A stretch of 42,808 nt of DNA, taken from assembly GCA_017995345.1 (NCBI GenBank), contig JAGOJA010000007.1, positions 1-42,808 of the forward strand. Direction: 5' to 3'. The DNA is from Flavobacterium sp. (GTDB lineage Bacteria; Bacteroidota; Bacteroidia; Flavobacteriales; Flavobacteriaceae). Both the position numbers and the translations under genes were made by a program. A model generated the notes under the pieces. It was not told where the DNA came from, did not search any database, and saw nothing but the letters and a program-made list of their open reading frames with translations. Below are positions 25,733 through 34,087 of this stretch, in pieces. The first letter of the stretch is position 1. Every line of letters begins with the position of its first letter.

Positions 25733-26161
25733 TTATTTTACTCTATGCCAAGTTTGTGTTCTTCCAAATAAAGAAATACCAATAAAGCCACGAACCTTCA
25801 ATTGATCGCTTCCTTCCAAAGCTAAAAAGCATTTGTAGGTTTTTCCGGTTACTGGATCTAAAATTTTTCCAGAACTGTATTCATTGCCATCTTTTGTAAG
25901 TCCTTTGATAATTACAAGACCCATTACTGGTTTGTTTTTATCTTCACCTGGACATTTAGTGCATAAGTTTTTTTTCTTTTCCGCATCTAATATATCAACG
26001 ACTTTTCCATAAATTTTTCCAGAACGTTCATAGATTTCAACAATAGATTTGGGTTTACCCGTCTCGTCATCAATGGTTTTCCATTTTCCAATAACGCTAT
26101 TACTTTGAGCATAGAAAGTCATTGAAACAAACAAGGCAAGAATTGTGATGGTGTTTTTCAT
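25733..26161 (-). CDS. DUF2147 domain-containing exported protein
   Basis: A 142-residue protein with a clear signal peptide (MKNTITILALFVSMTFYAQS). The mature part matches DUF2147: VIGKWKTIDDETGKPKSIVEIYE near the start, CTKCPGEDKNKPVMGLVIIKGL in the middle and SGKILDPVTGKTYKC toward the end. It is probably a small periplasmic lipocalin-like beta-barrel of unknown function. It carries four cysteines, two of them in CTKC, that could form a disulfide. Confidence 0.85.
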   Translation of the reverse strand: MKNTITILALFVSMTFYAQSNSVIGKWKTIDDETGKPKSIVEIYERSGKIYGKVVDILDAEKKKNLCTKCPGEDKNKPVMGLVIIKGLTKDGNEYSSGKILDPVTGKTYKCFLALEGSDQLKVRGFIGISLFGRTQTWHRVK

Positions 26162-26184
26162 AGTTTTTTAATTTTGTTTTTGTT

Positions 26185-26263
26185 AGCCCTGATAGCAGTG
26201 AAAATCCTTTTTCTCGTTCCTTAACGAGTAAAAAGATTGCAACGAATAGCAGGAAATAGCTCC
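26185..26263. repeat. Structured intergenic repeat element with central hairpin
   Basis: The element begins AGCCCTGATAGCAGTG and ends AGGAAATAGCTCC. ATAGCAG is present twice as a direct repeat (26192-26198 and 26246-26252). Between them lies a hairpin with CTCGTT (26213-26218), loop CCTT and AACGAG (26223-26228), flanked by T5 and A5 runs that can extend it. I remember near-identical sequences in many Flavobacterium intergenic regions, but could not check. No protein is encoded. Confidence 0.6.
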
Positions 26264-26285
26264 TAAAAGTAGCGCTATTTTTGAT

Positions 26286-27203
26286 TTAATTAATTTTACT
26301 TTTTTTTACTTTTAATTTATTTATTGTGGCATTCAATTCAAAACCTAATAGTAATATCATACAATTGATCCAAATATAAAACATCAGAATCAATAATGTG
26401 CCTATTGACCCATATAATTCATTGTATTGAGAAAATTTTATAACCCATATACCAAAAGCATAAGAATCGATGAGTATCAAAATAGTAGTAAAAACAGAGC
26501 CTATCGAGATAAACGCTCTGTTTTTGTCGTGTTTTGTACCAAATTTAAAGAGTATGGAAGTTGTGATTAAAATCATCAAAATTATAAACGCATATCTTCC
26601 TAAAACAATCAGTTGAACTTGGTCGCTAAAAACTGTTTTTTGTATAACCACCTCAAAAACAACGATAATTGCTACAGTAACAATTAATAAAAACGCTAAT
26701 ACTAATGACATACCTAATGAAACCAAATATTGGCGTACAAAACCTCTTTTTACAAGTACATGCCGGGAAGTTTCAAAACCTCCTAAAATTCCATTTAGCC
26801 CATTGGCCATCAATAAAATCGAAAGCAAAAACCCATACGAAACTAACCCTGAGTGACTGTTATTAAGAATATCTGTGATTATTTTATAAATTGCATCATA
26901 GGTATTGGGCGGTACTCCATCCTTGACGAATAACAAAAAATCTTCTTGAAATCCTGCAATAGGAATGTAAGGAATAAGATTTAATATGAACAGCGCAAAA
27001 GGAAATAATGCCATAAAAAAACTGAATGCAATTGCACTGGCATGGTAAGTCAACGCACTCTCTACAATTCCCAATCCATATAATTCTAATAAATCATACA
27101 ACGACAATCCTTGTAGCCACGGAAGTTTTATCCTCTTTAGCAGATGAACCAGATTGCGTATTATAGGAATTTTTTCGAGTTTTATTTCTATTTCTGCTGA
27201 CAT
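26286..27203 (-). CDS. YihY/BrkB family inner membrane protein
   Basis: A 305-residue integral membrane protein with about six hydrophobic helices. The early segment YHASAIAFSFFMALFPFALF is the family hallmark, followed by the LMANGLNGILGGFE region and late helices ending near FYIWINCMILLLGFELNA. Formerly annotated as ribonuclease BN or virulence factor BrkB; its true role is not settled. It starts 3 bp after the nadC stop, so the two are co-transcribed. Confidence 0.87.
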   Translation of the reverse strand: MSAEIEIKLEKIPIIRNLVHLLKRIKLPWLQGLSLYDLLELYGLGIVESALTYHASAIAFSFFMALFPFALFILNLIPYIPIAGFQEDFLLFVKDGVPPNTYDAIYKIITDILNNSHSGLVSYGFLLSILLMANGLNGILGGFETSRHVLVKRGFVRQYLVSLGMSLVLAFLLIVTVAIIVVFEVVIQKTVFSDQVQLIVLGRYAFIILMILITTSILFKFGTKHDKNRAFISIGSVFTTILILIDSYAFGIWVIKFSQYNELYGSIGTLLILMFYIWINCMILLLGFELNATINKLKVKKSKIN

Positions 27204-27206
27204 AAA

Positions 27207-28064
27207 TTAAATTGCTTTTAAGCTCAAATCCATATTATAAATAGAATGTGTCAAAGCACCTGAGGAAATATAATTTACACCACATTCAGCATAAACACGA
27301 ATTGTTTTTTCATTTATATTTCCAGATGATTCTGTCAAACATTGATCACCAATCAAAGCGACTGCTTTTTTAGTATCTTCAAAATTGAAATTGTCAATCA
27401 AAATTCGATACACACCTTGACTTTCTAAAATTTCTTTGATTTCATCTAAGTTTCTGGCTTCAACAATAATTTTAAGATCTAGATTGTTTTCCTTCAGATA
27501 GGCTTTTGTTTTGGCTATAGCCAAAGTAATTCCACCTGCAAAATCAATATGATTATCTTTAAGCATAATCATGTCATACAAAGCAAAACGATGGTTTTCG
27601 CCTCCACCTATTTTGACTGCCCATTTTTCACAAGCTCTAAATCCAGGTGTCGTTTTGCGCGTGTCTAGCACTTTAGTTCCGGTTCCTTCTATTAAACGGA
27701 CGTATTCTTTTGTTTTTGTAGCAATCGCTGACATTCTTTGCATCGAATTCAAAACTACACGTTCTGATTTCAAAATGGATTGTGAACTTCCTGAAACATG
27801 AAAAACCACATCTCCTTTTTTTACTGGAGTTCCGTCCTCAATAAAAGTTTCTATTTGAAGATTAGCATCAACATATTCAAAAATCATTTTAGCAAAAGCT
27901 ACACCAGCAATAATACCATCTTCCTTTACAAGCAATTTTGCTTTTCCTGTTGCTGATACTGGAATGCAAGCCAAAGAACTATAGTCACCTGAGCCAACAT
28001 CTTCCCGAATGGCATTTTTTATTATTAATTGTAACTCGTTTTCGAACTGTGTTTCGCTAATCAT
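27207..28064 (-). CDS. nadC: Carboxylating nicotinate-nucleotide diphosphorylase (quinolinate phosphoribosyltransferase)
   Basis: A 285-residue enzyme making nicotinate mononucleotide from quinolinate and PRPP, with CO2 release, in NAD synthesis. Motifs: REDVGSGDYSS at the N-terminus, LNSMQRMSAIAT near residue 96, TRKTTPGFRACEKWAV with the Arg/Lys active site near 136-151, GGGENHRF and MLKDNHIDF around 153-175, and IDNFNFEDTKKAV later. nadA and nadB are not in the window. Confidence 0.95.
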   Translation of the reverse strand: MISETQFENELQLIIKNAIREDVGSGDYSSLACIPVSATGKAKLLVKEDGIIAGVAFAKMIFEYVDANLQIETFIEDGTPVKKGDVVFHVSGSSQSILKSERVVLNSMQRMSAIATKTKEYVRLIEGTGTKVLDTRKTTPGFRACEKWAVKIGGGENHRFALYDMIMLKDNHIDFAGGITLAIAKTKAYLKENNLDLKIIVEARNLDEIKEILESQGVYRILIDNFNFEDTKKAVALIGDQCLTESSGNINEKTIRVYAECGVNYISSGALTHSIYNMDLSLKAI

Positions 28065-28287
28065 TATTATAGAAAATTTATGGAATGCTAAAATAAGATA
28101 TATTTTGTGAAATTGAAAATTTGTAAGCTGCGTTCTTTAGAAAAAGAAGCAAACAAAGCTAGTATATTAAAAACAACTATAATAATCAAGGCCTGAAGAA
28201 TTAATCCGTTATTAAATACGTTTTTAACTCTAAACATTGACTGTTTACTATTCAGGCATTCAAATCTAAAAAAATCAATTATTATTA

Positions 28288-28320
28288 TTGAGGACATTCT
28301 TATTTAAAATCTTATATTTG
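28288..28320 (+). promoter_or_regulatory. Predicted promoter of the repeat lipoprotein gene
   Basis: TTG (28288-28290) and TATATTTG (28313-28320, TAnnTTTG) with a 22 bp spacer. Transcription would start near 28327, giving a leader of about 20 nt before ATG at 28346. Confidence 0.55.
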
Positions 28321-28345
28321 ATTTTAGTAATTAAAAACACTTTTT

Positions 28346-28933
28346 ATGAAATCTTTTTTAAGCCTACTTTTTGTATCGTCGTTACTTTTGGCTTCCTGCA
28401 AAAAAGAAGTAGCAATACCTACTACGCCAGCAAATATCGTTCCTTTTACTGAAGTTGGTAATCAAATGAAGTCACAATCCGCAACCCAACAAACTGGGGA
28501 GAATACTACAACAAATCCTGTTTCTACCGCGCCAGGAATGAATCCCGCACACGGACAACCCGGTCATCAATGTGGCATTGCTGTAGGTGCTCCATTAAAT
28601 ACTCCAGCTATTTCAAATAATGAACAAACTGTTTCTATTCCTACAAGTACTGTGACAAAAACACCAAATCCAGGACAGGCAACTCCTACTGCTAAAGGAA
28701 TGAATCCTGCACATGGACAACCTGGTCATCAATGTGGTATTGCTGTAGGTGCGCCACTAAATGGCTCATCAGTTGCAAATAAACAACAAAGCACAGTCAC
28801 TCCTGCCACGACAGTAACTTCAACTTCTACCCCAGTTAATGTAGCTCCAACCGCAGAAGGAATGAATCCAGCACATGGACAACCCGGACATAAATGTGAT
28901 ATTGCTGTAGGCGAGCCATTACCCAAAGGTTAA
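28346..28933 (+). CDS. Lipoprotein with three His/Cys motif repeats
   Basis: A 195-residue predicted lipoprotein: hydrophobic leader, then lipobox LLASC with lipidated Cys18. After it come three nearly identical 21-residue units at 64-84, 118-138 and 172-192, each starting GMNPAHGQPGHxC and ending IAVGxPL, joined by Ser/Thr/Pro-rich linkers of about 33 residues. Each unit has two His and one Cys, suggesting metal or redox chemistry, but no known fold is recognised. The short motif itself recurs, from memory, at the ends of other flavobacterial secreted proteins. It is probably surface- or periplasm-tethered. Function unknown. Confidence 0.75.
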   Translation: MKSFLSLLFVSSLLLASCKKEVAIPTTPANIVPFTEVGNQMKSQSATQQTGENTTTNPVSTAPGMNPAHGQPGHQCGIAVGAPLNTPAISNNEQTVSIPTSTVTKTPNPGQATPTAKGMNPAHGQPGHQCGIAVGAPLNGSSVANKQQSTVTPATTVTSTSTPVNVAPTAEGMNPAHGQPGHKCDIAVGEPLPKG

Positions 28934-28961
28934 TAACAAGCCTGTTTTAAATCAATTTTTT

Positions 28962-29453
28962 ATGAATCAATTTGTACTCTTTGAATTTAATGTTAGCAGT
29001 GAATTAAGTAACTGGCAAGTAATAAATGATGGCGTTATGGGCGGAAATTCAGAAAGTACTATTTTTTTGAATGCGGAAGGTCATGGAACATTTGAAGGGA
29101 AAATATCGCTAGAAAATAATGGCGGATTCTGTTCTATTAAACATGATTTTGATCCAGTTATTTTAGATAAAAATAAGTTTATTTGTATCCGACTTAAAGG
29201 AGATGGTAAAGAATACCAATTTAGAGTTAAATCCTGTAGTACTGATTCCCATTCGTATGTATTCCCTTTTCAAACGAATAGGGACTGGCAAACCATTGAA
29301 ATCCCAATCACCGCATTGTACCCAACTTTTAGAGGGCGTGAATTAAACATGCCACGTTACGATGGATCTAATTTAGAGGAAATAGCTTTCTTGATTGGCA
29401 ATAAAAAAGAGGAAAACTTTCTATTATTTATAGACAGTATTGCCGTGAAATAA
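28962..29453 (+). CDS. CIA30 family protein
   Basis: A 163-residue protein matching the CIA30 (complex I intermediate-associated protein 30) domain, a galactose-binding-like beta-sandwich. The characteristic WQVINDGVMGGNSES at the N-terminus, FEGKISLENNGGFCSIK and the late LEEIAFLIGNKKEENFLLFIDSI are visible. In mitochondria CIA30 helps assemble complex I; bacterial members are uncharacterised. No signal peptide. It lies 28 bp after the repeat lipoprotein gene in the same direction. Confidence 0.85.
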   Translation: MNQFVLFEFNVSSELSNWQVINDGVMGGNSESTIFLNAEGHGTFEGKISLENNGGFCSIKHDFDPVILDKNKFICIRLKGDGKEYQFRVKSCSTDSHSYVFPFQTNRDWQTIEIPITALYPTFRGRELNMPRYDGSNLEEIAFLIGNKKEENFLLFIDSIAVK

Positions 29454-29575
29454 ATAAAATGCTAGTTTTGCTATTGCATAAATTCAATTCTTGATTAATA
29501 ACGCATTGCTTTGAAAGAGAAAACACTTTAAAATTGTTGATTTTTCTATCTTGGTGCCTCTGAAATTCAACAAAA

Positions 29576-30049
29576 ATGAACATCAAATTGATTGCTATTG
29601 GCAAAACCGATAACAAAGCCTTACACTCTTTAATAGACGATTACACCAAGCGATTGTCTTTTTATATCAAGTTCGATTTAGATATTATTCCTGATATCAA
29701 GAATGTGAAAAACTTATCCGAAAGTCAACAAAAAGAGAAAGAAGGGGAATTGATTTTGGCAAAAATCACTCCAACAGATCAACTCATTTTATTGGACGAA
29801 AACGGGAAAAACTTTTCTAGTGTAGGTTTTTCAGCTGAATTACAAAAGAAAATGAACTCCGGAGTAAAGACTTTGGTTTTCGTAATTGGAGGTCCTTATG
29901 GTTTTTCGGACACTGTTTATGCCAAAGCGCAAGGTAAAATTTCGCTTTCCTTAATGACTTTTTCACATCAAATGGTGCGTTTGTTTTTTATCGAACAATT
30001 GTATCGTGGATTTACGATTTTGAAAAACGAACCGTATCATCACCAGTAA
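29576..30049 (+). CDS. rlmH: 23S rRNA (pseudouridine1915-N3)-methyltransferase
   Basis: A 157-residue SPOUT methyltransferase that methylates pseudouridine 1915 of helix 69 in 23S rRNA using S-adenosylmethionine. It starts MNIKLIAIGKTDNKAL. The knot and SAM loop are FVIGGPYGFSDTVYAKAQGKISLS near residues 102-125, and it ends with the invariant-like QLYRGFTILKNEPYHHQ. The length is normal. Confidence 0.96.
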   Translation: MNIKLIAIGKTDNKALHSLIDDYTKRLSFYIKFDLDIIPDIKNVKNLSESQQKEKEGELILAKITPTDQLILLDENGKNFSSVGFSAELQKKMNSGVKTLVFVIGGPYGFSDTVYAKAQGKISLSLMTFSHQMVRLFFIEQLYRGFTILKNEPYHHQ

Positions 30050-30083
30050 AACAGTAGGTCTTTTTAGTGTAAAAAACGGGTTG

Positions 30084-30716
30084 CTAATAAATAAACTCTT
30101 CGTGTTTTATATTAAATTCTGACGATGGAAGCTTTAAGCTATTAATTAAAATTTTGTTTTGAATATAACTTCCAAAACTGGCATTTTTATCAAAACCAAA
30201 AACATAATGAATCGCTGTATTACTTGGTAATTTATTCAAATATGCTTGTAATTCTTCTTGTTTTACCACAATAGTATCTACTGAAATTTCATTGTTTTTG
30301 GAAAAGAAAACAACTATTCCTGACGTTGGTTTTTCCAGTTTATAATACACATTGGTAAAAGGAATAAAAGCTAAGTTTTTTCCAATCGTATCGGCGTAGG
30401 AATAATAGTTTTCGGCCTTTTCATTCTTATGCGCTTTTTCTTCCCACTTTTTTTGCTGCAATTTCATGATTTCCGGAATTGTAAGTCGCAACGGCAATCG
30501 TTTGTCTACATTTAAAATCCAATTGGTCGAAATAATACTGTTTTTTCGGTTTACTTCTACTAATGTATCGCTGTCTTTTGTTCTAAAAAAAATATAGATT
30601 GGCGAGAGATCCATTACATTTTTGACAATGGTTGTATTCGCTTTTGGCAACAAAACATCTTCTTTGCTACCACAAGAAAACAGAATAAAAACAGCAATCA
30701 GAGTAAAATATTTCAT
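30084..30716 (-). CDS. Putative lipoprotein downstream of folP
   Basis: A 210-residue protein with an N-terminal hydrophobic segment and lipobox LFSC (Cys15 in MKYFTLIAVFILFSCGSKE), so probably membrane-anchored in the periplasm. The body has no recognised domain. A feature is a VDTIVVKQEELQAYLNKLPSNTAIHYVFGF segment that loosely recalls ExbD-like periplasmic domains, but this is weak. It starts 2 bp after the folP stop and is clearly translated from the same mRNA. Function unknown. Confidence 0.7.
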   Translation of the reverse strand: MKYFTLIAVFILFSCGSKEDVLLPKANTTIVKNVMDLSPIYIFFRTKDSDTLVEVNRKNSIISTNWILNVDKRLPLRLTIPEIMKLQQKKWEEKAHKNEKAENYYSYADTIGKNLAFIPFTNVYYKLEKPTSGIVVFFSKNNEISVDTIVVKQEELQAYLNKLPSNTAIHYVFGFDKNASFGSYIQNKILINSLKLPSSEFNIKHEEFIY

Positions 30717-30718
30717 CT

Positions 30719-31543
30719 TTATAAATTAATTTTATTGAACAATGCAACGCATTCCACGGCTTCTTTTACATCATGAACACGAAGAATTTTTGCTCCTTTT
30801 GTCAATGCCAAAGTATTCAAAACCGTAGTTCCGTTTAACGCATTTTCTATTGTAGTACCAAGGGTTTTATAAATCATTGATTTTCTGGAAACCCCAACAA
30901 GAAGTGGCAGTTCTAGCATATTAAACAATTCCATTTTTTGGAAAACCTCATAATTTTGACCTACTGTTTTGGCAAATCCAAAGCCAGGGTCGATCATCAA
31001 ATCATTTATTCCAAAACTTCTTGCTTTAGCTACTTTTTCTGAAAAATAGAACAACATTTCTTTCACAATATCATCATAATCCGTGAGGGTTTGCATGGTT
31101 TGCGGATTTCCACGCATGTGCATCATAACATAAGGCACATTGTATTTTGCAATGATTTCAAACATGTTGTTGTCCAGATTTCCTGCCGCAATATCGTTGA
31201 TGATAGCCGCACCGCTTTCAATCGACGCTTTTGCCACTTCACCCCTAAAAGTATCTATTGACAGGATTGCTTCGGGAAAATGTTTTAAAATCAAATCCAC
31301 CACAGGAACAATTCTATAAATCTCTTCTTGTTCCGCTACAAATTCTGCATTTGGCTTACTGGAATAAGCGCCAATATCTATAAAAGTTGCGCCATCAACT
31401 ACCATTTTTTCAACTTGAGAAAGTATTTCGGTTTCGTTTTTATACTTTCCACCATCAAAAAATGAGTTGGGCGTTACATTCAAAATCCCCATTACTTTAG
31501 GAGCTGATAAGTCTACAAGTAATCCTTTGCAGTTAATAGTCAT
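30719..31543 (-). CDS. folP: Dihydropteroate synthase
   Basis: A 274-residue TIM-barrel enzyme joining p-aminobenzoate to 6-hydroxymethyl-dihydropterin diphosphate in folate synthesis; the sulfonamide target. Motifs: KVMGILNVTPNSFFDGGKY near residue 16, FIDIGAYSSKP near 55, LSIDTFRGEVA, the pterin-binding INDIAAGN, MMHMRGNPQTMQ and MIDPGFGFAKT, then GVSRKSMI late. All are in the usual order. Confidence 0.96.
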   Translation of the reverse strand: MTINCKGLLVDLSAPKVMGILNVTPNSFFDGGKYKNETEILSQVEKMVVDGATFIDIGAYSSKPNAEFVAEQEEIYRIVPVVDLILKHFPEAILSIDTFRGEVAKASIESGAAIINDIAAGNLDNNMFEIIAKYNVPYVMMHMRGNPQTMQTLTDYDDIVKEMLFYFSEKVAKARSFGINDLMIDPGFGFAKTVGQNYEVFQKMELFNMLELPLLVGVSRKSMIYKTLGTTIENALNGTTVLNTLALTKGAKILRVHDVKEAVECVALFNKINL

Positions 31544-31593
31544 TCGTTTACAGTTTTAAAGACTTCAAAATTTTTCATTCAAAAAAATTGTCT

Positions 31594-31601
31594 TATTTTT
31601 G
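31594..31601 (+). promoter_or_regulatory. -7 promoter box (TATTTTTG) of the DUF1599 gene
   Basis: The box overlaps the in-frame TTG at 31599 and so excludes it as start codon; transcription would begin near 31608 and the ATG at 31632 is used. No good -33 element was seen. Confidence 0.5.
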
Positions 31602-31631
31602 AAAAAATTTGAATACAAATATACACCAATA

Positions 31632-32177
31632 ATGACGAATACTTCAAAGGAATATGACACTGTGATTGCGACTTGTCGTGCGCTGTTTATCAACAAAATG
31701 CAAGATTACGGATGTGCTTGGCGTATTTTGAGACTGCCTTCGCTAACGGATCAAATCTACATTAAAGCCCAAAGAATAAGAAGTCTGCAAGAAAACGAAG
31801 TCCGAAAAATTGATGAAGATGAAACCGGCGAATTCATCGGAATTATCAATTATTCGATTATGGCGTTGATTCAATTGGAATTAGGTGTTGCAGATCAACC
31901 TGATTTAAGTGTCGAAAAAGCAACTGAGTTATACGACACTAAAATTAAACAGACCAAAGAATTAATGGAAGACAAAAATCATGATTATGGAGAAGCTTGG
32001 CGAGAAATGCGAGTGAGTTCACTAACCGACCTGATTTTACAAAAACTACTGCGCGTTAAACAAATTGAAGACAATAAAGGAAAAACATTAGTTTCAGAAG
32101 GAATCGATGCTAATTATCAGGATATGATTAATTACTCAGTTTTTGCCTTGATTTTAATGGGTTTTGAAAATAAATAA
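31632..32177 (+). CDS. DUF1599 protein with internal duplication
   Basis: A 181-residue protein from ATG at 31632 (MTNTSKEYDTVIATCRALF). It consists of two copies of one domain. Both share the pattern K-x2-DYG-x-AWR-x3-R-x-SLTD-x-I-x3-R, seen as QDYGCAWRILRLPSLTDQI and HDYGEAWREMRVSSLTDLI, and each ends with an INYSxxAL helix. DUF1599 is a conserved Bacteroidota family, linked by comparative genomics in phages to modified nucleotides. The biochemical function is unproven. It lies divergent from folP and 19 bp before the DoxX-like gene. Confidence 0.8.
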   Translation: MTNTSKEYDTVIATCRALFINKMQDYGCAWRILRLPSLTDQIYIKAQRIRSLQENEVRKIDEDETGEFIGIINYSIMALIQLELGVADQPDLSVEKATELYDTKIKQTKELMEDKNHDYGEAWREMRVSSLTDLILQKLLRVKQIEDNKGKTLVSEGIDANYQDMINYSVFALILMGFENK

Positions 32178-32196
32178 AAAAAAACAATACCTAAAT

Positions 32197-33297
32197 ATGA
32201 AAAATTTAATTACTCAATTTTCTAGACTATTTGTTGGAATCCTGTTTATAATTTCAGGATTAATCAAACTGAATGATCCTATTGGGTTTTCTTATAAATT
32301 AGCGGAATACTTCAGTGAACCCGTTTTCAACATGCCCTTTTTTGTTCCATTTTCATTAGCACTTGCTTTGTTTTTAGTCATTCTTGAGGTAGTTTTGGGA
32401 GTTATGTTGCTCATTGGTTATAAAACTAAATTCACCATCTGGAGTTTATTAATCCTGATTGTTTTATTTACTTTCTTGACTTTTTATTCGGCTTACTTTA
32501 ATGTTGTAAAAGATTGTGGTTGTTTTGGAGACGCTTTAAAAGTCACTCCTTGGCAATCCTTTACTAAGGATATCGTTTTACTTTTCTTTATTCTGATATT
32601 ATTTTTTAATAAAAAACTAGTTAAACCTTTGTTTGGCAATGTCATACAAAACACTATTCTTTTTATCACTATTATTTTATCTTCACTTATGGGAGCTTGG
32701 GTTTTAAACCATTTGCCATTGATTGATTTCAGACCTTATAAAGTAGGTGAAAATATTCAAAAAGGAATGCGAATTCCTGATGGAGCAGAAAAATCAGTGG
32801 TAGAAATGGTCTTTATTTACAAAGTTGGCGGTGTTGATAAAGAGTTTACCGAAAAAGATTTGATGAACATTCCAGAAGGTGCTGTATTTGTGGACCGAAA
32901 AGACAAAGTTATCACAGAAGGTTTCGTTCCTCCTATTCATGATTTTACAATGGAAAAAGACGGTGCCGACTACAAAGATGAGTTGTTAGATGAGCCAAAA
33001 TTGATGCTGATTACAGCTTATGATTTAAACCTATCCGACGAGAATGGAATGGCAAAAATGGAAAAACTGAATCAGAAAGCTAAAGCAAAAGGGTATAAAG
33101 TAATTGGTATGACTGCTTCATCACCTGAAGAAATAGCTGCTACAAAAAAACAATTCGGATTGACATTTGACTTCTATTTTTGTGATGGAATAACTATAAA
33201 AACCATTGAAAGAGCCAATCCTAGTATTGTACTACTTGAAAAAGGAACTATAAAACAGAAAGTTCATCACAACGATATCGAAGATTTAAAATTCTAA
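32197..33297 (+). CDS. BT_3928-type DoxX membrane protein with thioredoxin-like C-terminus
   Basis: I use ATG at 32197 (MKNLITQFSRLFVGILFIISGL, 366 aa); the upstream TTG overlaps the previous gene. The first 150 residues have four membrane helices of the DoxX/MauE type with the FSGLIKLNDP-like ISGLIKLNDPIGF and the VVKDCGCFGDALK motif. The C-terminal half reads like a thioredoxin fold (DLNLSDENGMAKMEKLNQKAKAKGYKVIGMTAS; NPSIVLLEKGTI) but has no CxxC. DoxX/MauE proteins handle quinone or disulfide redox; the TlpA-like gene follows 233 bp later. Precise role unknown. Confidence 0.82.
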   Translation: MKNLITQFSRLFVGILFIISGLIKLNDPIGFSYKLAEYFSEPVFNMPFFVPFSLALALFLVILEVVLGVMLLIGYKTKFTIWSLLILIVLFTFLTFYSAYFNVVKDCGCFGDALKVTPWQSFTKDIVLLFFILILFFNKKLVKPLFGNVIQNTILFITIILSSLMGAWVLNHLPLIDFRPYKVGENIQKGMRIPDGAEKSVVEMVFIYKVGGVDKEFTEKDLMNIPEGAVFVDRKDKVITEGFVPPIHDFTMEKDGADYKDELLDEPKLMLITAYDLNLSDENGMAKMEKLNQKAKAKGYKVIGMTASSPEEIAATKKQFGLTFDFYFCDGITIKTIERANPSIVLLEKGTIKQKVHHNDIEDLKF

Positions 33298-33316
33298 ATA
33301 AACCCTAAAAAATTTC

Positions 33317-33356
33317 AAAGTCGTAGAGTCTCCTGTTAAGGAAACTTTACGACTTT
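33317..33356 (+). terminator. Terminator-like hairpin after the DoxX gene
   Basis: AAAGTCGTAGAGT (33317-33329) pairs with ACTTTACGACTTT (33344-33356), 13 pairs including one G-U. The tail (ATACTTT) is only moderately T-rich, so termination may be partial. Confidence 0.6.
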
Positions 33357-33505
33357 ATACTTTAAAAGGGCGACATCTACCTTCAAAATAATTCGATGGA
33401 TCAAAATCAATGAATTATTTTCAAACTATATCGATATTGTTTTGTCATTTTCGAATAATGTTTTCAAAAATTTTTATTCAACCTACCTCTTTCGAATTGT
33501 TTTCT

Positions 33506-33513
33506 TAACTTTG
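33506..33513 (+). promoter_or_regulatory. -7 promoter box (TAACTTTG) of the TlpA-like gene
   Basis: TAACTTTG matches TAnnTTTG 17 bp before the ATG at 33531; a -33 element is not obvious. Confidence 0.45.
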
Positions 33514-33530
33514 TTAAAAACATTACTATA

Positions 33531-34028
33531 ATGAAAAGAATAATAGCACTACTAATTGCCTTTGCAACATTCTCTTGTACTTCAAATGCGCAAAAAACTA
33601 AATTCTCCGAAGAAGCTTTATCTGAAACCCTTTTAGCCACTGATGGAAGTCAAGTTGCGTTTAAGGATATCTTGAAAAAACACAAAGGAAAAACTTTGGT
33701 AATAGAAGTATGGGCTTCTTGGTGTGGGGATTGCGTCAAAGCAATGCCAAAACTAAAAGAATTACAAGCGAACAATCCTGATGTTGCGTACGTATTCATC
33801 TCGATGGATAAAACTGTCGATAAATGGAAAGCTGGAATTGAAAAACACGAAATGAAAGGAGATAATTTCATGGCAAATGACCAAATGAAAGGTGTATTTG
33901 CAAAAGCGATTGATGTGGATTGGATTCCAAGATACATCATTCTAGACAAAAAAGGAAAAATTGTTTTATACCGTGCGATAGAAACTGATTTTGATAAAAT
34001 CAATGAGACTCTTAAAAATTTAAAATAA
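33531..34028 (+). CDS. TlpA-like thioredoxin family (lipo)protein
   Basis: A 165-residue exported thiol-disulfide protein. The N-terminus MKRIIALLIAFATFSCTSNAQ has a lipobox-like TFSC (Cys16), so membrane tethering is likely. The thioredoxin active site is WASWCGDCVKAMPKLKEL near residues 62-79 (CGDC), with the cis-Pro strand in DVDWIPRYIILDKKGKIV. It probably reduces or relays electrons to periplasmic disulfides, for example in cytochrome maturation. It follows the DoxX gene and precedes tpiA, each with separate signals. Confidence 0.88.
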   Translation: MKRIIALLIAFATFSCTSNAQKTKFSEEALSETLLATDGSQVAFKDILKKHKGKTLVIEVWASWCGDCVKAMPKLKELQANNPDVAYVFISMDKTVDKWKAGIEKHEMKGDNFMANDQMKGVFAKAIDVDWIPRYIILDKKGKIVLYRAIETDFDKINETLKNLK

Positions 34029-34087
34029 TACGCTACACGCATCAATTGTAACGTTCAAAAATGATAATTCAAACGAAACACATTAAA

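Noticed and set aside
28088..28297. 69-codon minus-strand ORF with a hydrophobic segment upstream of nadC
   Set aside because: No recognised family, low-complexity Ile/Phe composition as expected of AT-rich intergenic DNA, and no promoter or conserved motif; left out though a small membrane protein cannot be excluded.
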